From NCBI GenBank assembly GCA_035566435.1, contig DATMRF010000041.1, positions 1 through 57,129 on the forward strand: DNA of 57,129 nt. Direction: 5' to 3'. This document shows, piece by piece, positions 35,828 through 43,002 of the stretch (position 1 is its first letter; every line of letters starts with the position of its first letter). A model generated the notes under the pieces. It saw nothing but the letters and a program-made list of their open reading frames with translations, ran no database searches and was not told the DNA's origin. The translations under genes were made by a program, and so were the position numbers. The DNA comes from DATMRF01 sp035566435 (GTDB lineage: Bacteria > Verrucomicrobiota > Verrucomicrobiia > Limisphaerales > UBA8199).

Positions 35828-35905
35828 AATGGGGCTAGCGGACACGGGTAATGGTGGCTTGGGTTTAAGGGACCAGCGCTGGTAACGACTGAGAACCGCC
35901 TGAAC

Positions 35906-36016
35906 CTAAGGCAGGAGGTCCTCGGCGGCGAACTGCTGGTAGGTGCCGCCGGAAGGCCGGAAGATTCTGAGTGCGATGTTGCACTTGTTCTGAAACCAGA
36001 ATCTTCCATCCTGCAT
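35906..36016 (-). CDS. Possible 36-residue small protein
   Basis: The ATG at 36016 is preceded by AGGAGA at a good spacing (7-9 nt). It encodes MQDGRFWFQNKCNIALRIFR and then P-S-G-G-T-Y-Q-Q-F-A-A-E-D-L-L-P and a stop. The composition is protein-like (aromatics, charged residues) and unlike the repeats around it. The same frame is open far upstream but becomes repeat-derived. Family unknown; it may be a real small protein or a remnant of a larger one. Confidence 0.35.
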   Translation of the reverse strand: MQDGRFWFQNKCNIALRIFRPSGGTYQQFAAEDLLP

Positions 36017-36335
36017 GTTCAATCTTCTCCTGCCGTTCGTGGGAAACTTAGGACACCCTGGCACGCTGCTACTCCGTCCCGCTCCTTTTGACCCTGTGAT
36101 CGCCACTCGACCAGTCTGGGACGGCTCCGTTGCCGCCCTGGGACGCCACCTGGGACAGCCCAAGAATCGCAATAAAATCTGGGTAAACGCAAGCTTGGGA
36201 CGCTGGGACACCTCAAAAGCACTCCCCTTGCGCATACAATCCAATCGCCTTCCTACACCCCTCACCCTTCCGCCTTTCCGCCTTCCCCGGTCCACCGCCG
36301 CCGGCACTTCAGCCATTAGCCTTGGCACCTGAGAC

Positions 36336-36377
36336 TTTGTAGCGCTCTTGTAACACTTTGTAGCACCTTTGTAGCAC
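36336..36377. repeat. Short-period repeat (TTTGTAGCACCTTTGTAGCAC type)
   Basis: Four degenerate units of about 11 nt around the word TTTGTAGCAC. Further weaker units continue to 36430. Confidence 0.65.
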
Positions 36378-36762
36378 GCCAATGGTGCAAAATCACTCGG
36401 TTTAATGCGGCTTGTAGCACTGTGGCACCCTGGAGACCCCAAACACACCCCCTCCCTGTCTCCCCCTTCGACATCCCTGCCACGTCCCGGCTCCGCTCCC
36501 TACCCCACACGCGACTTCGACTAACCCCCATCCTTATCGCCCTCCTTCTCCGCCTCCCCCTCGTAATCGACCTGCCCAGTCGCCGAGATAGCGAGGCACG
36601 CTGCCGGCCTTGTCCGCCGTCAGACAACATTCGTCGCGCCATACATAGTAGAGGCCACCGTCGCCAACCGAGACCCGCCCGGATAACAGACAGCCTTACA
36701 CGCAAACATGAAAACCCCGTTCCTCGCCGCCGACCCCGGCCACATTATAGCCGCTATCGCGG

Positions 36763-36812
36763 CCTTAACAATGCTTAACACTCCTTAACACTGCTTAACA
36801 CTAATTTTTTTT
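36763..36812. repeat. Four 10-bp units of CTTAACACTG type, then T8
   Basis: CCTTAACAAT, GCTTAACACT, CCTTAACACT and GCTTAACACT are in exact 10-bp register (36763-36802), followed by AA and a run of eight T (36805-36812). It lies just ahead of the end of the convergent TIM-barrel gene. Confidence 0.8.
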
Positions 36813-36902
36813 CGCAGGCCATGTCACTGCTTCCAGAACACGCCGCTTGAGCGCTCATAGCTGGAGAAGCCGGCCGGCCTCGCCCTCGCGTATCGGGCGG
36901 GA

Positions 36903-37787
36903 TTAGACGTCGCAGATTTGAATGCCCTGGCGGAGGGAGGCGAGGGCGTCGGGGCCTTTGGGGACGAATTCCTGGGCGACGAAGCCTTTGTAGCCGCTTG
37001 CGACGATCGCTTTCATAACCGCCGGGTAATTGATTTCTTGAGTGTCATCAATTTCGCCGCGGCCCGGAACGCCGCCGGTGTGGTAATGGCCAATGTATTG
37101 GTGGTTTTCTCGAATGGTGGCAACCATGTCCCCTTCCATGATTTGCATGTGGTAGATGTCGTAGAGGAGTTTGAAGTGGTCGGACCCGACGCGTTTGCAG
37201 AGTTCGACGCCCCAGGCGGTGTGGTCGCACATGTAATCGTGATGGTCGCGTTTGCTGTTGAGGAGCTCCATGACGATGGTGACGTTGTGTTTTTCGGCGA
37301 TGGGGACGAGGCGTTTGACCCCGGTGAGGCAATTTTCGAGTCCCTGGTCGTCGTTCATGCCTTTGCGGTTGCCGGAAAAGCAGATGATGTTCGGGTAGCC
37401 GTATTCGGCGACGACCGGGGCCGTCTTCTCGAAGAACTGTACGATTTTGTCGTGGTTCTCGACGCGGTTCAGGCCGCTGCCGATGCCGCCGGGCACGCCG
37501 GAGACCATGGCGCAGACGAGTCCGTGTTTTTTCAGAGTTGGGAAATCGGGGATCTCCATCAAATCGATGGATTTGATGCCCATCTCCCTGGCGGCCTCGC
37601 AGAGGTCGTCGAGGGAGATTTTGCCGTAACACCAGCGGCAGACCGAGTGGTTGATGCGGCCTTTGAGTTTGGGGGCGGCGGTCTCATCGGCCGCCTGGAG
37701 GCGATGGGCCAGTGACGTGGCGGCGAGGGCGACGGTGGTGCCGGTGAATTTGCGGAGAGCGGAGCGGCGCGACATAGGCTGGTTCAT
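36903..37787 (-). CDS. Hydroxypyruvate isomerase-like TIM-barrel protein with Tat signal
   Basis: 294 residues. The N-terminus is a twin-arginine-like signal (MSRRSALRKFTG, then VALAATSLA); a start four codons downstream (37775) is also possible. The AP-endonuclease-2/xylose-isomerase-like barrel follows, and late residues G-H-Y-H-T-G-G-V-P-G-R-G-E-I-D-D-T-Q-E-I and Y-K-G-F-V-A-Q-E-F-V-P-K-G match hydroxypyruvate isomerase family members. Metal ligands (E and H residues) appear conserved. The substrate is unknown; exported versions are frequent in PVC bacteria. Confidence 0.85.
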   Translation of the reverse strand: MNQPMSRRSALRKFTGTTVALAATSLAHRLQAADETAAPKLKGRINHSVCRWCYGKISLDDLCEAAREMGIKSIDLMEIPDFPTLKKHGLVCAMVSGVPGGIGSGLNRVENHDKIVQFFEKTAPVVAEYGYPNIICFSGNRKGMNDDQGLENCLTGVKRLVPIAEKHNVTIVMELLNSKRDHHDYMCDHTAWGVELCKRVGSDHFKLLYDIYHMQIMEGDMVATIRENHQYIGHYHTGGVPGRGEIDDTQEINYPAVMKAIVASGYKGFVAQEFVPKGPDALASLRQGIQICDV

Positions 37788-37798
37788 GGGGGGATTTT

Positions 37799-37833
37799 AA
37801 CCACGGATGACACGGATGGCACGGATTTTTTTT
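37799..37833. repeat. Short-period repeat (CACGGATGACACGGAT type) with T8
   Basis: Three units of (A)CACGGAT(G) with period about 9, then TTTTTTTT. Tracts of this word are, from memory, scattered through many environmental bacterial genomes. It is near the start of the TIM-barrel gene. Confidence 0.7.
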
Positions 37834-37950
37834 GAAACAATGGGGACCACCTCGGAACAAAAGCGAGCAGAATTGCCGCAAAAAGGCGCGAAGAGACACA
37901 AAAGAACAGCCCTACGGGCGCACAACAGATTTCTCCAAATGCATTCGCCT

Positions 37951-38002
37951 GCCGCATAAACGCGGCGTTCCGGCCGGTTGTGGAACGCTGCATTTATGCG
38001 GC
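37951..38002. repeat. 21-bp inverted repeat (GCCGCATAAACGCGGCGTTCC type)
   Basis: The left arm (37951-37971, starting GCCGCATAAACGCGGCG) and the right arm (37982-38002, starting GGAACGCTGCATTTATG) pair at 19 of 21 positions around a 10-nt loop. It forms a strong hairpin in the gap between mutY and the TIM-barrel gene. Confidence 0.75.
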
Positions 38003-38069
38003 AGAGAGGAATTTTGTCCTGCGCCCCAGCCCTACCTGCCCGAGGGGCAGCGGTTTGGGACAAACAGCC

Positions 38070-39188
38070 CTACCGGCGCAGGACGGAACTCAGGATGCGT
38101 TTGTGGGCGCTGGCGAAGGGGAGGCGGCGGAGGGAGGACTCGTCCAACCAGGAGCCACGGGGACGGGAGGGCAGGCGGGCGGGGTTCAGGGCGACGCGAA
38201 AGACTTCCAGGGTGATGCGATAGCGAGTAATGGAATGCCGGATGGAACAAAGCGGTTGGATGGTCTGCGGGGAGAACCCCAGCGCATCGCGGGCGGCGCT
38301 TTTGAGGTCAGTGCGGTGCGGTGTGAGTTCGGTATTAGGAAACTCCCACAGGTGGGCGTTGACGACATCAGCCGGCCGTTGGCGAACGAGGAATCGGCCC
38401 GCGTGTTGAACGACGAAGGCCGCCACCCGGCGCTGCGTAGGTTGGGGGCGCCGGCTGAGGTTGGGGAGTTGCTCCACCCGCTTCTCCCGGCGAGCGCGGC
38501 AGGATTTATTCACGGGGCAAACCGCGCACCGAGGCTGGCGGGGCGTGCAGACGAGCGCACCGAGTTCCATGAGGGATTGGTTGAAGGCTGAGACGGGGTG
38601 GGGGAGGGGGGGCGGGGAGTGGGGAGCGCGGAGCGTGGGGCGGGGAGCGTGGGTTTGGAGAGTTGCGGCTTGCTGGACCAGTTCTTGGGCCAGGCGCCAC
38701 AGTTTTGCGTTGGTTTTGGACTCACGCGGGTTGCCGGCGATGCCGAAAAGGCGGGTCAGTACGCGGATGACATTGCCGTCGAGGATGGGCCTGGGCTGGT
38801 CGAAGGCGATGCTCGAGACGGCGCCGGCCGTATAGCGCCCGATGCCGGGCAATTCGAGGATATCTTCAAATCGGTTTGGGAATTCTCCGTTATGGCGCTC
38901 GACGATAGCCTGCGCCGCTTTGTGCATGTTCCGGACTCGAGTGTAATAACCAAGCCCCTCCCATAATTTGTGCAGTTTTTCGGGCCTGGCTTTAGCCAGG
39001 GCGCGGACGTTGGGCAAGGCTCGCATCCAGCGTTTCCAGTACGGCACGACGGTTTTGACCTGGGTTTGTTGAAGCATGATCTCTGAAACCCAGATCGCGT
39101 AGGGGTCGTGCGTCTCGCGCCAGGGAAGGTCGCGGGCGTTTGCTGCGAACCAGGCCAACAGATTTCGGACCAGGTTTTCTGGATTCAT
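38070..39188 (-). CDS. mutY: A/G-specific adenine glycosylase with a repeat-encoded insert
   Basis: 372 residues; removes adenine opposite 8-oxoguanine. The helix-hairpin-helix and catalytic residues are present: E36 (V-S-E-I-M-L-Q-Q-T-Q), ELPGIGRYTAGAV, and D137 (I-L-D-G-N-V). The iron-sulfur cluster ligands are C214, C221, C224 and C230 in the usual C-x6-C-x2-C-x5-C spacing. The C-terminal Nudix-like 8-oxoG recognition domain follows. Between residues 174 and 200 a loop T-L-Q-T-H-A-P-R-P-T-L-R-A-P-H-S-P-P-P-L-P replaces what is normally a few residues; its DNA (38589-38665) is a GTGGGGAGCGCGG-type repeat. The reading frame is kept, so the enzyme is probably functional. Confidence 0.92.
   Translation of the reverse strand: MNPENLVRNLLAWFAANARDLPWRETHDPYAIWVSEIMLQQTQVKTVVPYWKRWMRALPNVRALAKARPEKLHKLWEGLGYYTRVRNMHKAAQAIVERHNGEFPNRFEDILELPGIGRYTAGAVSSIAFDQPRPILDGNVIRVLTRLFGIAGNPRESKTNAKLWRLAQELVQQAATLQTHAPRPTLRAPHSPPPLPHPVSAFNQSLMELGALVCTPRQPRCAVCPVNKSCRARREKRVEQLPNLSRRPQPTQRRVAAFVVQHAGRFLVRQRPADVVNAHLWEFPNTELTPHRTDLKSAARDALGFSPQTIQPLCSIRHSITRYRITLEVFRVALNPARLPSRPRGSWLDESSLRRLPFASAHKRILSSVLRR
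38589..38665. repeat. Repeat tract inside mutY (GGGGAGTGGGGAGCGCGGAG type)
   Basis: The + strand reads GGGGAGTGGGGAGCGCGGAG and variants, related to the AGTGCGG word at 35807-35827. It encodes the loop of MutY residues about 175-200 without breaking the frame. Confidence 0.65.
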
Positions 39189-39279
39189 TTGGGCGCGAGG
39201 AGACTAGTTCAGGAACTCGAACGCCGAAACCCGAAAGGTGAAGAACCACGAAAATATGAAAGGGCGCGGAGGGAGAGAA

Positions 39280-39322
39280 TTGCCACAAAAAGCCACGAGA
39301 AGCCGCGAAAAAGCGTGGTGTG
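39280..39322. repeat. Short-period repeat (GCCACAAAAAGCCACGAG type)
   Basis: Three to four degenerate units around GCCACGA(G/A)AA between the divergent mutY and lipoprotein genes; a related GAACCACGAAAATATGAAA lies at 39243-39261. Confidence 0.6.
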
Positions 39323-39383
39323 AGGTTTTTGGGAGGATTCTAGGCGCTTGCCATGCCATTCTCCAGGGGTACACTGGGCGGGC

Positions 39384-39965
39384 ATGAAAACGAGTCTTCT
39401 CTCCGGGCTGATCTTGGTTTTGCTGGCGGGCGGATGCGCCAGACATACTTCGCCAGAGCCGGTTCCTGCTCGCACTGCCGACCGCTCTTATCCATATCGT
39501 AAACCGCTGACGTCGCTGGGCGCTAAGTTCGGCGCTTTGCCAACGGCGGTGCAAAATACCGTTCGGGCGGAGGCCGGCATGACGGAGATTACCGAGGTGT
39601 TCAAGGCCGCCACGGCGGAACGCGTGTACTACAAGATTTCGTTCAAGGACGTGCTTAACTATCCCCCGCTGTACATCGCTTCGGATGGCAGCGTTCTCAA
39701 TCCCGATCTGACCGTGGCTGTTCCGGCGCCGCACGATGCGAGCGGCGGGCTGGCGGGCGGACCGGCAAAGGTTGTGACGGCATCAGAGCTACCGGCAAAC
39801 GTGCTGGCCGTGATTCACGAACGAGCCTCCGGCGCGGAAATCGCCACTATCTCGAAAGAGATCTGGGGCGACCATGTCGTTTACCTCGTTTCGTTTACGG
39901 ACGAGGAGAATCACCCGAAGCTGGCGGTGTCCGCGGAGGGGACTGCGATCCACCCGGCCCGCTAG
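39384..39965 (+). CDS. Lipoprotein with two PepSY-like repeats
   Basis: 193 residues from the ATG at 39384. The signal peptide ends in a lipobox (L-A-G-G-C), so the protein should be lipid-anchored. The rest is a tandem duplication: L-P-T-A-V-Q-N-T-V-R-A-E-A-G, then V-Y-Y-K-I-S-F-K-D, matches L-P-A-N-V-L-A-V-I-H-E-R-A-S-G, then H-V-V-Y-L-V-S-F-T-D-E. Each unit (helix followed by beta strands) resembles a PepSY-like domain of about 70 residues. No function can be assigned. Confidence 0.75.
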   Translation: MKTSLLSGLILVLLAGGCARHTSPEPVPARTADRSYPYRKPLTSLGAKFGALPTAVQNTVRAEAGMTEITEVFKAATAERVYYKISFKDVLNYPPLYIASDGSVLNPDLTVAVPAPHDASGGLAGGPAKVVTASELPANVLAVIHERASGAEIATISKEIWGDHVVYLVSFTDEENHPKLAVSAEGTAIHPAR

Positions 39966-40074
39966 CGAGGAATGGCCCGGAGCGCGATGGTATGAGCTGC
40001 AGCGGCCCCGGCGGTCGTTGCATCCCCTCCCGGGGGAAGCCAGCGTGCGGCCGGCCTCTTGCACCTCTGCTTGT

Positions 40075-41043
40075 ATGTTGAAGCCTCTGACCTCCTACAC
40101 CTGCAAGTTGTCCGCGGCAGAAGCGGCGGCGCTTCGAGCCTGGCTGGCTGCGCACGGGTTTCAATTCCGCGACGTGCCGTATGCCCAGTTCGCCGCCGAG
40201 AAGGAGAAAACCAACCTGGTGTACTATGAGAGCGGCAAGCTGGTGGTGCAGGGAAAAGGCACGCAGGAGTTTGTTGAATTCGTCCTCGAACCCGAGATCC
40301 TGAAGGAGGCCCGGCTGGGTTATGAAGCGGTTCTGAATCCGGATTTGCTCCTGCCGCGGTTGGGCGTGGACGAGAGCGGGAAGGGCGATTTCTTCGGTCC
40401 GCTTTGCGTTGCGGGGGTTTATGTGAACGAAGCGGTCGTCAGGTCGTGGAAAGATTCCGGCATCCGCGATTCCAAGAACATCTCCGGCGACAAACGGATT
40501 AAGGAATTGGCGGAAGTGATCCGGCGAACCCCTGGTTGTGTGAGCGCAGTCGTGCCGATCGGCAACGAGGCCTACAACCGACTGTTTGCGAAAATGCTGA
40601 GTGTGAACCAAATGCTCGCCTGGGGTCATGCCCGGGTGATCGAGAATCTGATGGGGCTCAAATACCAAATGAACCCAGCTCCGGTGCGCGCCATTAGCGA
40701 CCAGTTCGCCGCCAACAAAGAGACCGTCGGCAGGGCGCTGATGAGCCTGGGTCGGAGTATCGAGCTCGTACAGAAACATCGAGCGGAGGAAGACCTGGCG
40801 GTGGCGGCGGCTTCGATCCTGGCCCGCCACGAGTTTGTCACCCGATTGGGGGCTTTAGGAAAGCCATATGGGATGGAATTCCCGAAGGGCGCATCGGCGG
40901 CGGTGGATGCGGCGGCGAAAGAGTTTATTTCGAAGCATGGCGTCGAGGCCCTCGCTAAAGTGGCGAAAATGCACTTCCGCACAGCGCTCCGGGCCCAGGG
41001 CCTGCCGGAACCACCTAGAGTGAAGTGGCGAAAACGAATTTAG
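40075..41043 (+). CDS. rnhC: Ribonuclease HIII
   Basis: 322 residues; degrades the RNA strand of RNA:DNA hybrids. The N-terminal region (1-85) is the TBP-like substrate-binding domain of RNase HIII. The catalytic core has GVDESGKGDFFGPL (Asp99, Glu100), A-I-S-D-Q-F (Asp209), and R-A-E-E-D-L-A-V-A-A-A-S-I-L-A-R. The start at 40075 was chosen because homology (MLKPLTSYTC) begins here; the open frame continues upstream into the lipoprotein gene. No gene follows for 200 bp until the tRNA-Thr promoter. Confidence 0.93.
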   Translation: MLKPLTSYTCKLSAAEAAALRAWLAAHGFQFRDVPYAQFAAEKEKTNLVYYESGKLVVQGKGTQEFVEFVLEPEILKEARLGYEAVLNPDLLLPRLGVDESGKGDFFGPLCVAGVYVNEAVVRSWKDSGIRDSKNISGDKRIKELAEVIRRTPGCVSAVVPIGNEAYNRLFAKMLSVNQMLAWGHARVIENLMGLKYQMNPAPVRAISDQFAANKETVGRALMSLGRSIELVQKHRAEEDLAVAAASILARHEFVTRLGALGKPYGMEFPKGASAAVDAAAKEFISKHGVEALAKVAKMHFRTALRAQGLPEPPRVKWRKRI

Positions 41044-41100
41044 CGCAGATAATCGGCTTTTTTTGACCCCAAAAAAACTCAAAAAAATATTCAAAAACCG

Positions 41101-41130
41101 TTGACACGGTTGGCGGCGTCCCGTATTTTT
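41101..41130 (+). promoter_or_regulatory. Sigma70-like promoter for the tRNA-Thr/tuf unit
   Basis: TTGACA (41101-41106), exactly 17 bp, then TATTTT (41124-41129). The -35 is consensus and the -10 matches four of six. It lies 120 bp before tRNA-Thr and is the clearest promoter in the window. Confidence 0.8.
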
Positions 41131-41249
41131 CGGCTGCATTCGGGCCGTAAAAAGTCGAAAATCATTAGCTCCTGAGCTTTTTGAAGTTACGAGCGGGGGC
41201 GATGGTTTTTTGTCGTTTGCAGGCATCAGGATAGAGACAATCTGGCCAC

Positions 41250-41325
41250 GCCCATGTAGCTCAGCTGGCAGAGCGCGTCCTTGGTAAGGACGAGGTCATC
41301 AGTTCAATCCTGATCATGGGCTCCA
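41250..41325 (+). tRNA. tRNA-Thr (GGT)
   Basis: A complete cloverleaf: acceptor stem GCCCATG/CATGGGC, anticodon GGT at 41283-41285 in loop TTGGTAA between CGTCC/GGACG, T-arm with GTTCAATCC, and encoded CCA (41323-41325). It is the first gene of the tuf unit. Confidence 0.95.
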
Positions 41326-41378
41326 GAACACGATATTGAACAGCACAGAAACAGACATAACAACACCAGGAGACAGCA

Positions 41379-42569
41379 ATGGCTAAAGAGCAATTTCAAC
41401 GAACGAAACCGCACGTCAACGTCGGCACCATCGGCCACATCGACCATGGCAAATCGACGCTGACCGCCGCCATCGTCCATACCCAGTCCCGCAAGGGGCT
41501 GGCGACGCCGATCTCCTATGCCGATATCACCAAGGGCGGCACCGTGCGTGATGAAACCAAGACGGTGACTATCGCCGTTTCCCACGTCGAATACCAGAGC
41601 GACAAGCGCCATTATGCGCACATCGACTGTCCCGGCCATGCGGACTTCATCAAGAACATGATCACCGGCGCGGCGCAGATGGACGGCGCTATCCTGGTCG
41701 TGGATGCTTCGGAAGGCCCCATGCCTCAAACCAAGGAGCACGTGCTGCTGGCCCGCCAGGTCGGCGTGCCCGCGATCGTCGTTTTTCTCAACAAAGTGGA
41801 TCTTGTCGATGACCCGGAGTTGCTCGACCTGGTCGAGATGGAAGTGCGCGACCTGCTCACCAAATACGAATTTCCAGGCGACAAGACCCCGGTCGTCCGC
41901 GGCAGCTCGAAAAAGGCGCTGGCTGGCGACCCCGAAGGCGAAGCCGCCATCCAGAAGCTGATGGAGGCGATCGACGCCTTCATCCCGTTGCCGACGCGTG
42001 AAGTCGATAAGCCTTTCCTGATGTGCATCGAGGACGTGTTCAACATTGAAGGTCGCGGGACGGTCGTGACCGGCCGTGTCGAGCGCGGTTTGCTCAAGCG
42101 CATGGACAACGTCGAGATCGTCGGGTTGAGGGAAACCCGCCAGACGGTTGCGACGGACATCGAAATGTTCCGCAAGCTGCTGGACTCGGCGAACGCGGGC
42201 GACAACGTCGGCGTGTTGCTGCGCGGCACCAAGAAAGAGGAAGTCGAGCGTGGCATGGTGCTTGCCAAGCCCGGCAGCATTACCCCGCACACTAATTTTA
42301 AAGCCGAAGTCTATGTGCTGTCGAAGGAAGAAGGCGGACGGCACACGCCGTTTTTCACCAACTACCGGCCGCAGTTCTATTTCCGGACGACCGACGTCAC
42401 CGGCACGGTGACCCTGCCCCAGGGCGTCGAGATGGTTATGCCGGGCGACAACGTTTCGGTGGAAGTCAAGGTAATCGCGCCTGTGGCCATGGAGAGAGGC
42501 CAGCGCTTCGCGATTCGCGAAGGTGGCCGGACCATCGGCGCCGGGCGAGTGACTGAAGTCATCGCATAA
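41379..42569 (+). CDS. tuf: Elongation factor Tu with atypical switch I
   Basis: 396 residues; delivers aminoacyl-tRNA to the ribosome as EF-Tu-GTP. Present are the P-loop (GHIDHGKST, with Ser for the usual Thr), DCPGHADF with the catalytic-His region, N-K-V-D-L, and the C-terminal domains 2 and 3 (F-R-T-T-D-V-T-G, REGGRTIGAG). Switch I reads G-G-T-V-R-D-E-T-K-T-V-T-I-A-V-S-H-V-E-Y instead of the usual E-E-K-A-R-G-I-T-I-N-T-S-H-V-E-Y; the magnesium-binding Thr is retained. I recall similar variants in other PVC bacteria. The ribosome binding site AGGAG (41368-41372) is ideal. A terminator follows at 42589. Confidence 0.95.
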   Translation: MAKEQFQRTKPHVNVGTIGHIDHGKSTLTAAIVHTQSRKGLATPISYADITKGGTVRDETKTVTIAVSHVEYQSDKRHYAHIDCPGHADFIKNMITGAAQMDGAILVVDASEGPMPQTKEHVLLARQVGVPAIVVFLNKVDLVDDPELLDLVEMEVRDLLTKYEFPGDKTPVVRGSSKKALAGDPEGEAAIQKLMEAIDAFIPLPTREVDKPFLMCIEDVFNIEGRGTVVTGRVERGLLKRMDNVEIVGLRETRQTVATDIEMFRKLLDSANAGDNVGVLLRGTKKEEVERGMVLAKPGSITPHTNFKAEVYVLSKEEGGRHTPFFTNYRPQFYFRTTDVTGTVTLPQGVEMVMPGDNVSVEVKVIAPVAMERGQRFAIREGGRTIGAGRVTEVIA

Positions 42570-42588
42570 TTTGGGTTTGGAGCATGCG

Positions 42589-42623
42589 GGAGAGCGGGGG
42601 ACACCACCCCCGCCTCCTTTTTT
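42589..42623 (+). terminator. Rho-independent terminator after tuf
   Basis: The stem starts GGAG, has a short interruption, then GCGGGGG/CCCCCGC closing a 6-nt loop, then CTCC, followed by T6 (42618-42623). It sits 20 bp after the tuf stop and before tRNA-Trp. Confidence 0.8.
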
Positions 42624-42654
42624 GTCTGAAAGCAAAACAGCACTCGCCGGCAGT

Positions 42655-42730
42655 AGGGCGGTAGCTCAATTGGTAGAGTAGCGGTCTCCAAAACCGTCGG
42701 TTGGGGGTTCGAGTCCCTCCCGCCCTGCCA
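42655..42730 (+). tRNA. tRNA-Trp (CCA)
   Basis: Acceptor stem AGGGCGG/CCGCCCT, anticodon CCA at 42688-42690 in loop CTCCAAA between GCGGT/ACCGT, T-arm GGTTCGAGTCC, and encoded CCA (42728-42730). Position between tuf and secE is the usual one. Confidence 0.95.
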
Positions 42731-42739
42731 TACCGGAAC

Positions 42740-42872
42740 GGATGGATGGATTGATGGAAAAATGGATGAATGGTTTGACGGACAATAGGGTGAATGAGGA
42801 GGAATCCTCGTTGCGCCAGCCGGTGAACCGTGCATCCGCGCGTTTATCCATTAATCCACCGATCCATCATCC
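42740..42872. repeat. Inverted pair of GATGGATTGATGGA-type tracts, upstream of tRNA-Ser
   Basis: The left tract (42740-42775) reads GGATGGATGGATTGATGG and on; the right tract (42845-42872) reads ATCCATTAATCCACCGATCC and on, the opposite orientation. They enclose about 70 bp of non-coding DNA between tRNA-Trp and tRNA-Ser. Confidence 0.75.
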
Positions 42873-42891
42873 TCCCCCATTTCCTGGGGCC

Positions 42892-42981
42892 GGAGAGGTG
42901 GCAGAGTGGTCTATTGCGGCGGTCTTGAAAACCGCTTCGGCTTTACCGCCGACGGGGGTTCGAATCCCTCCCTCTCCGCCA
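42892..42981 (+). tRNA. tRNA-Ser (TGA)
   Basis: A 90-nt class II tRNA: acceptor stem GGAGAGG/CCTCTCC, anticodon TGA at 42926-42928 in loop CTTGAAA, a long variable arm, T-arm GGTTCGAATCC, encoded CCA (42979-42981). A Ser tRNA is not a standard member of the tuf-trnW-secE cluster. It is flanked on both sides by inverted GGATGAATGG-type repeats. Confidence 0.95.
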
Positions 42982-43002
42982 GCGCTAGAACGGGTTGTTG
43001 GA

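Larger units (their letters stand above)
35635..36902. other. Gene-poor 1.27 kb mosaic of short-period repeats
   Basis: Apart from one possible 36-residue frame (35906-36016), I see no gene. The stretch holds two copies of the palindrome CCAGCGCTGG (35784-35793, 35873-35882), a GTGCGGAGTGCGGAGTGC tract (35807-35827), repeats of CTGGGAC (36117-36212), a TTTGTAGCAC tract (36336-36377, remnant to 36430), a pyrimidine-rich run (36415-36600), and four 10-bp CTTAACACTG-type units followed by T8 (36763-36812). The plus strand of 36220-36600 is markedly C/T-biased. Confidence 0.65.
37788..38069. other. Intergenic region packed with repeats
   Basis: Contents in order: a CACGGATGACACGGAT tract with T8 (37799-37833); a GCCGCAAAAAGGCGCGAAG tract (37873-37905); a 21-bp inverted pair (37951-37971 with 37982-38002); and a 10-bp inverted repeat GTCCTGCGCC (38017-38026) with GGCGCAGGAC (about 38073-38082), the second arm lying in the last codons of mutY. 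No gene is seen. Confidence 0.65.

Noticed and set aside
35906..36448. 180-residue minus-strand frame upstream of mutY region
   Set aside because: Most of it is translation of repeat tracts (C-Y-K-G-A-T-K-C-Y-K-S-A-T-K); only the last 36 residues, with their own ATG and ribosome binding site, were kept as a candidate.
41304..42635. 443-residue minus-strand frame across tuf
   Set aside because: Antisense shadow of EF-Tu; it also runs through a tRNA and a terminator.
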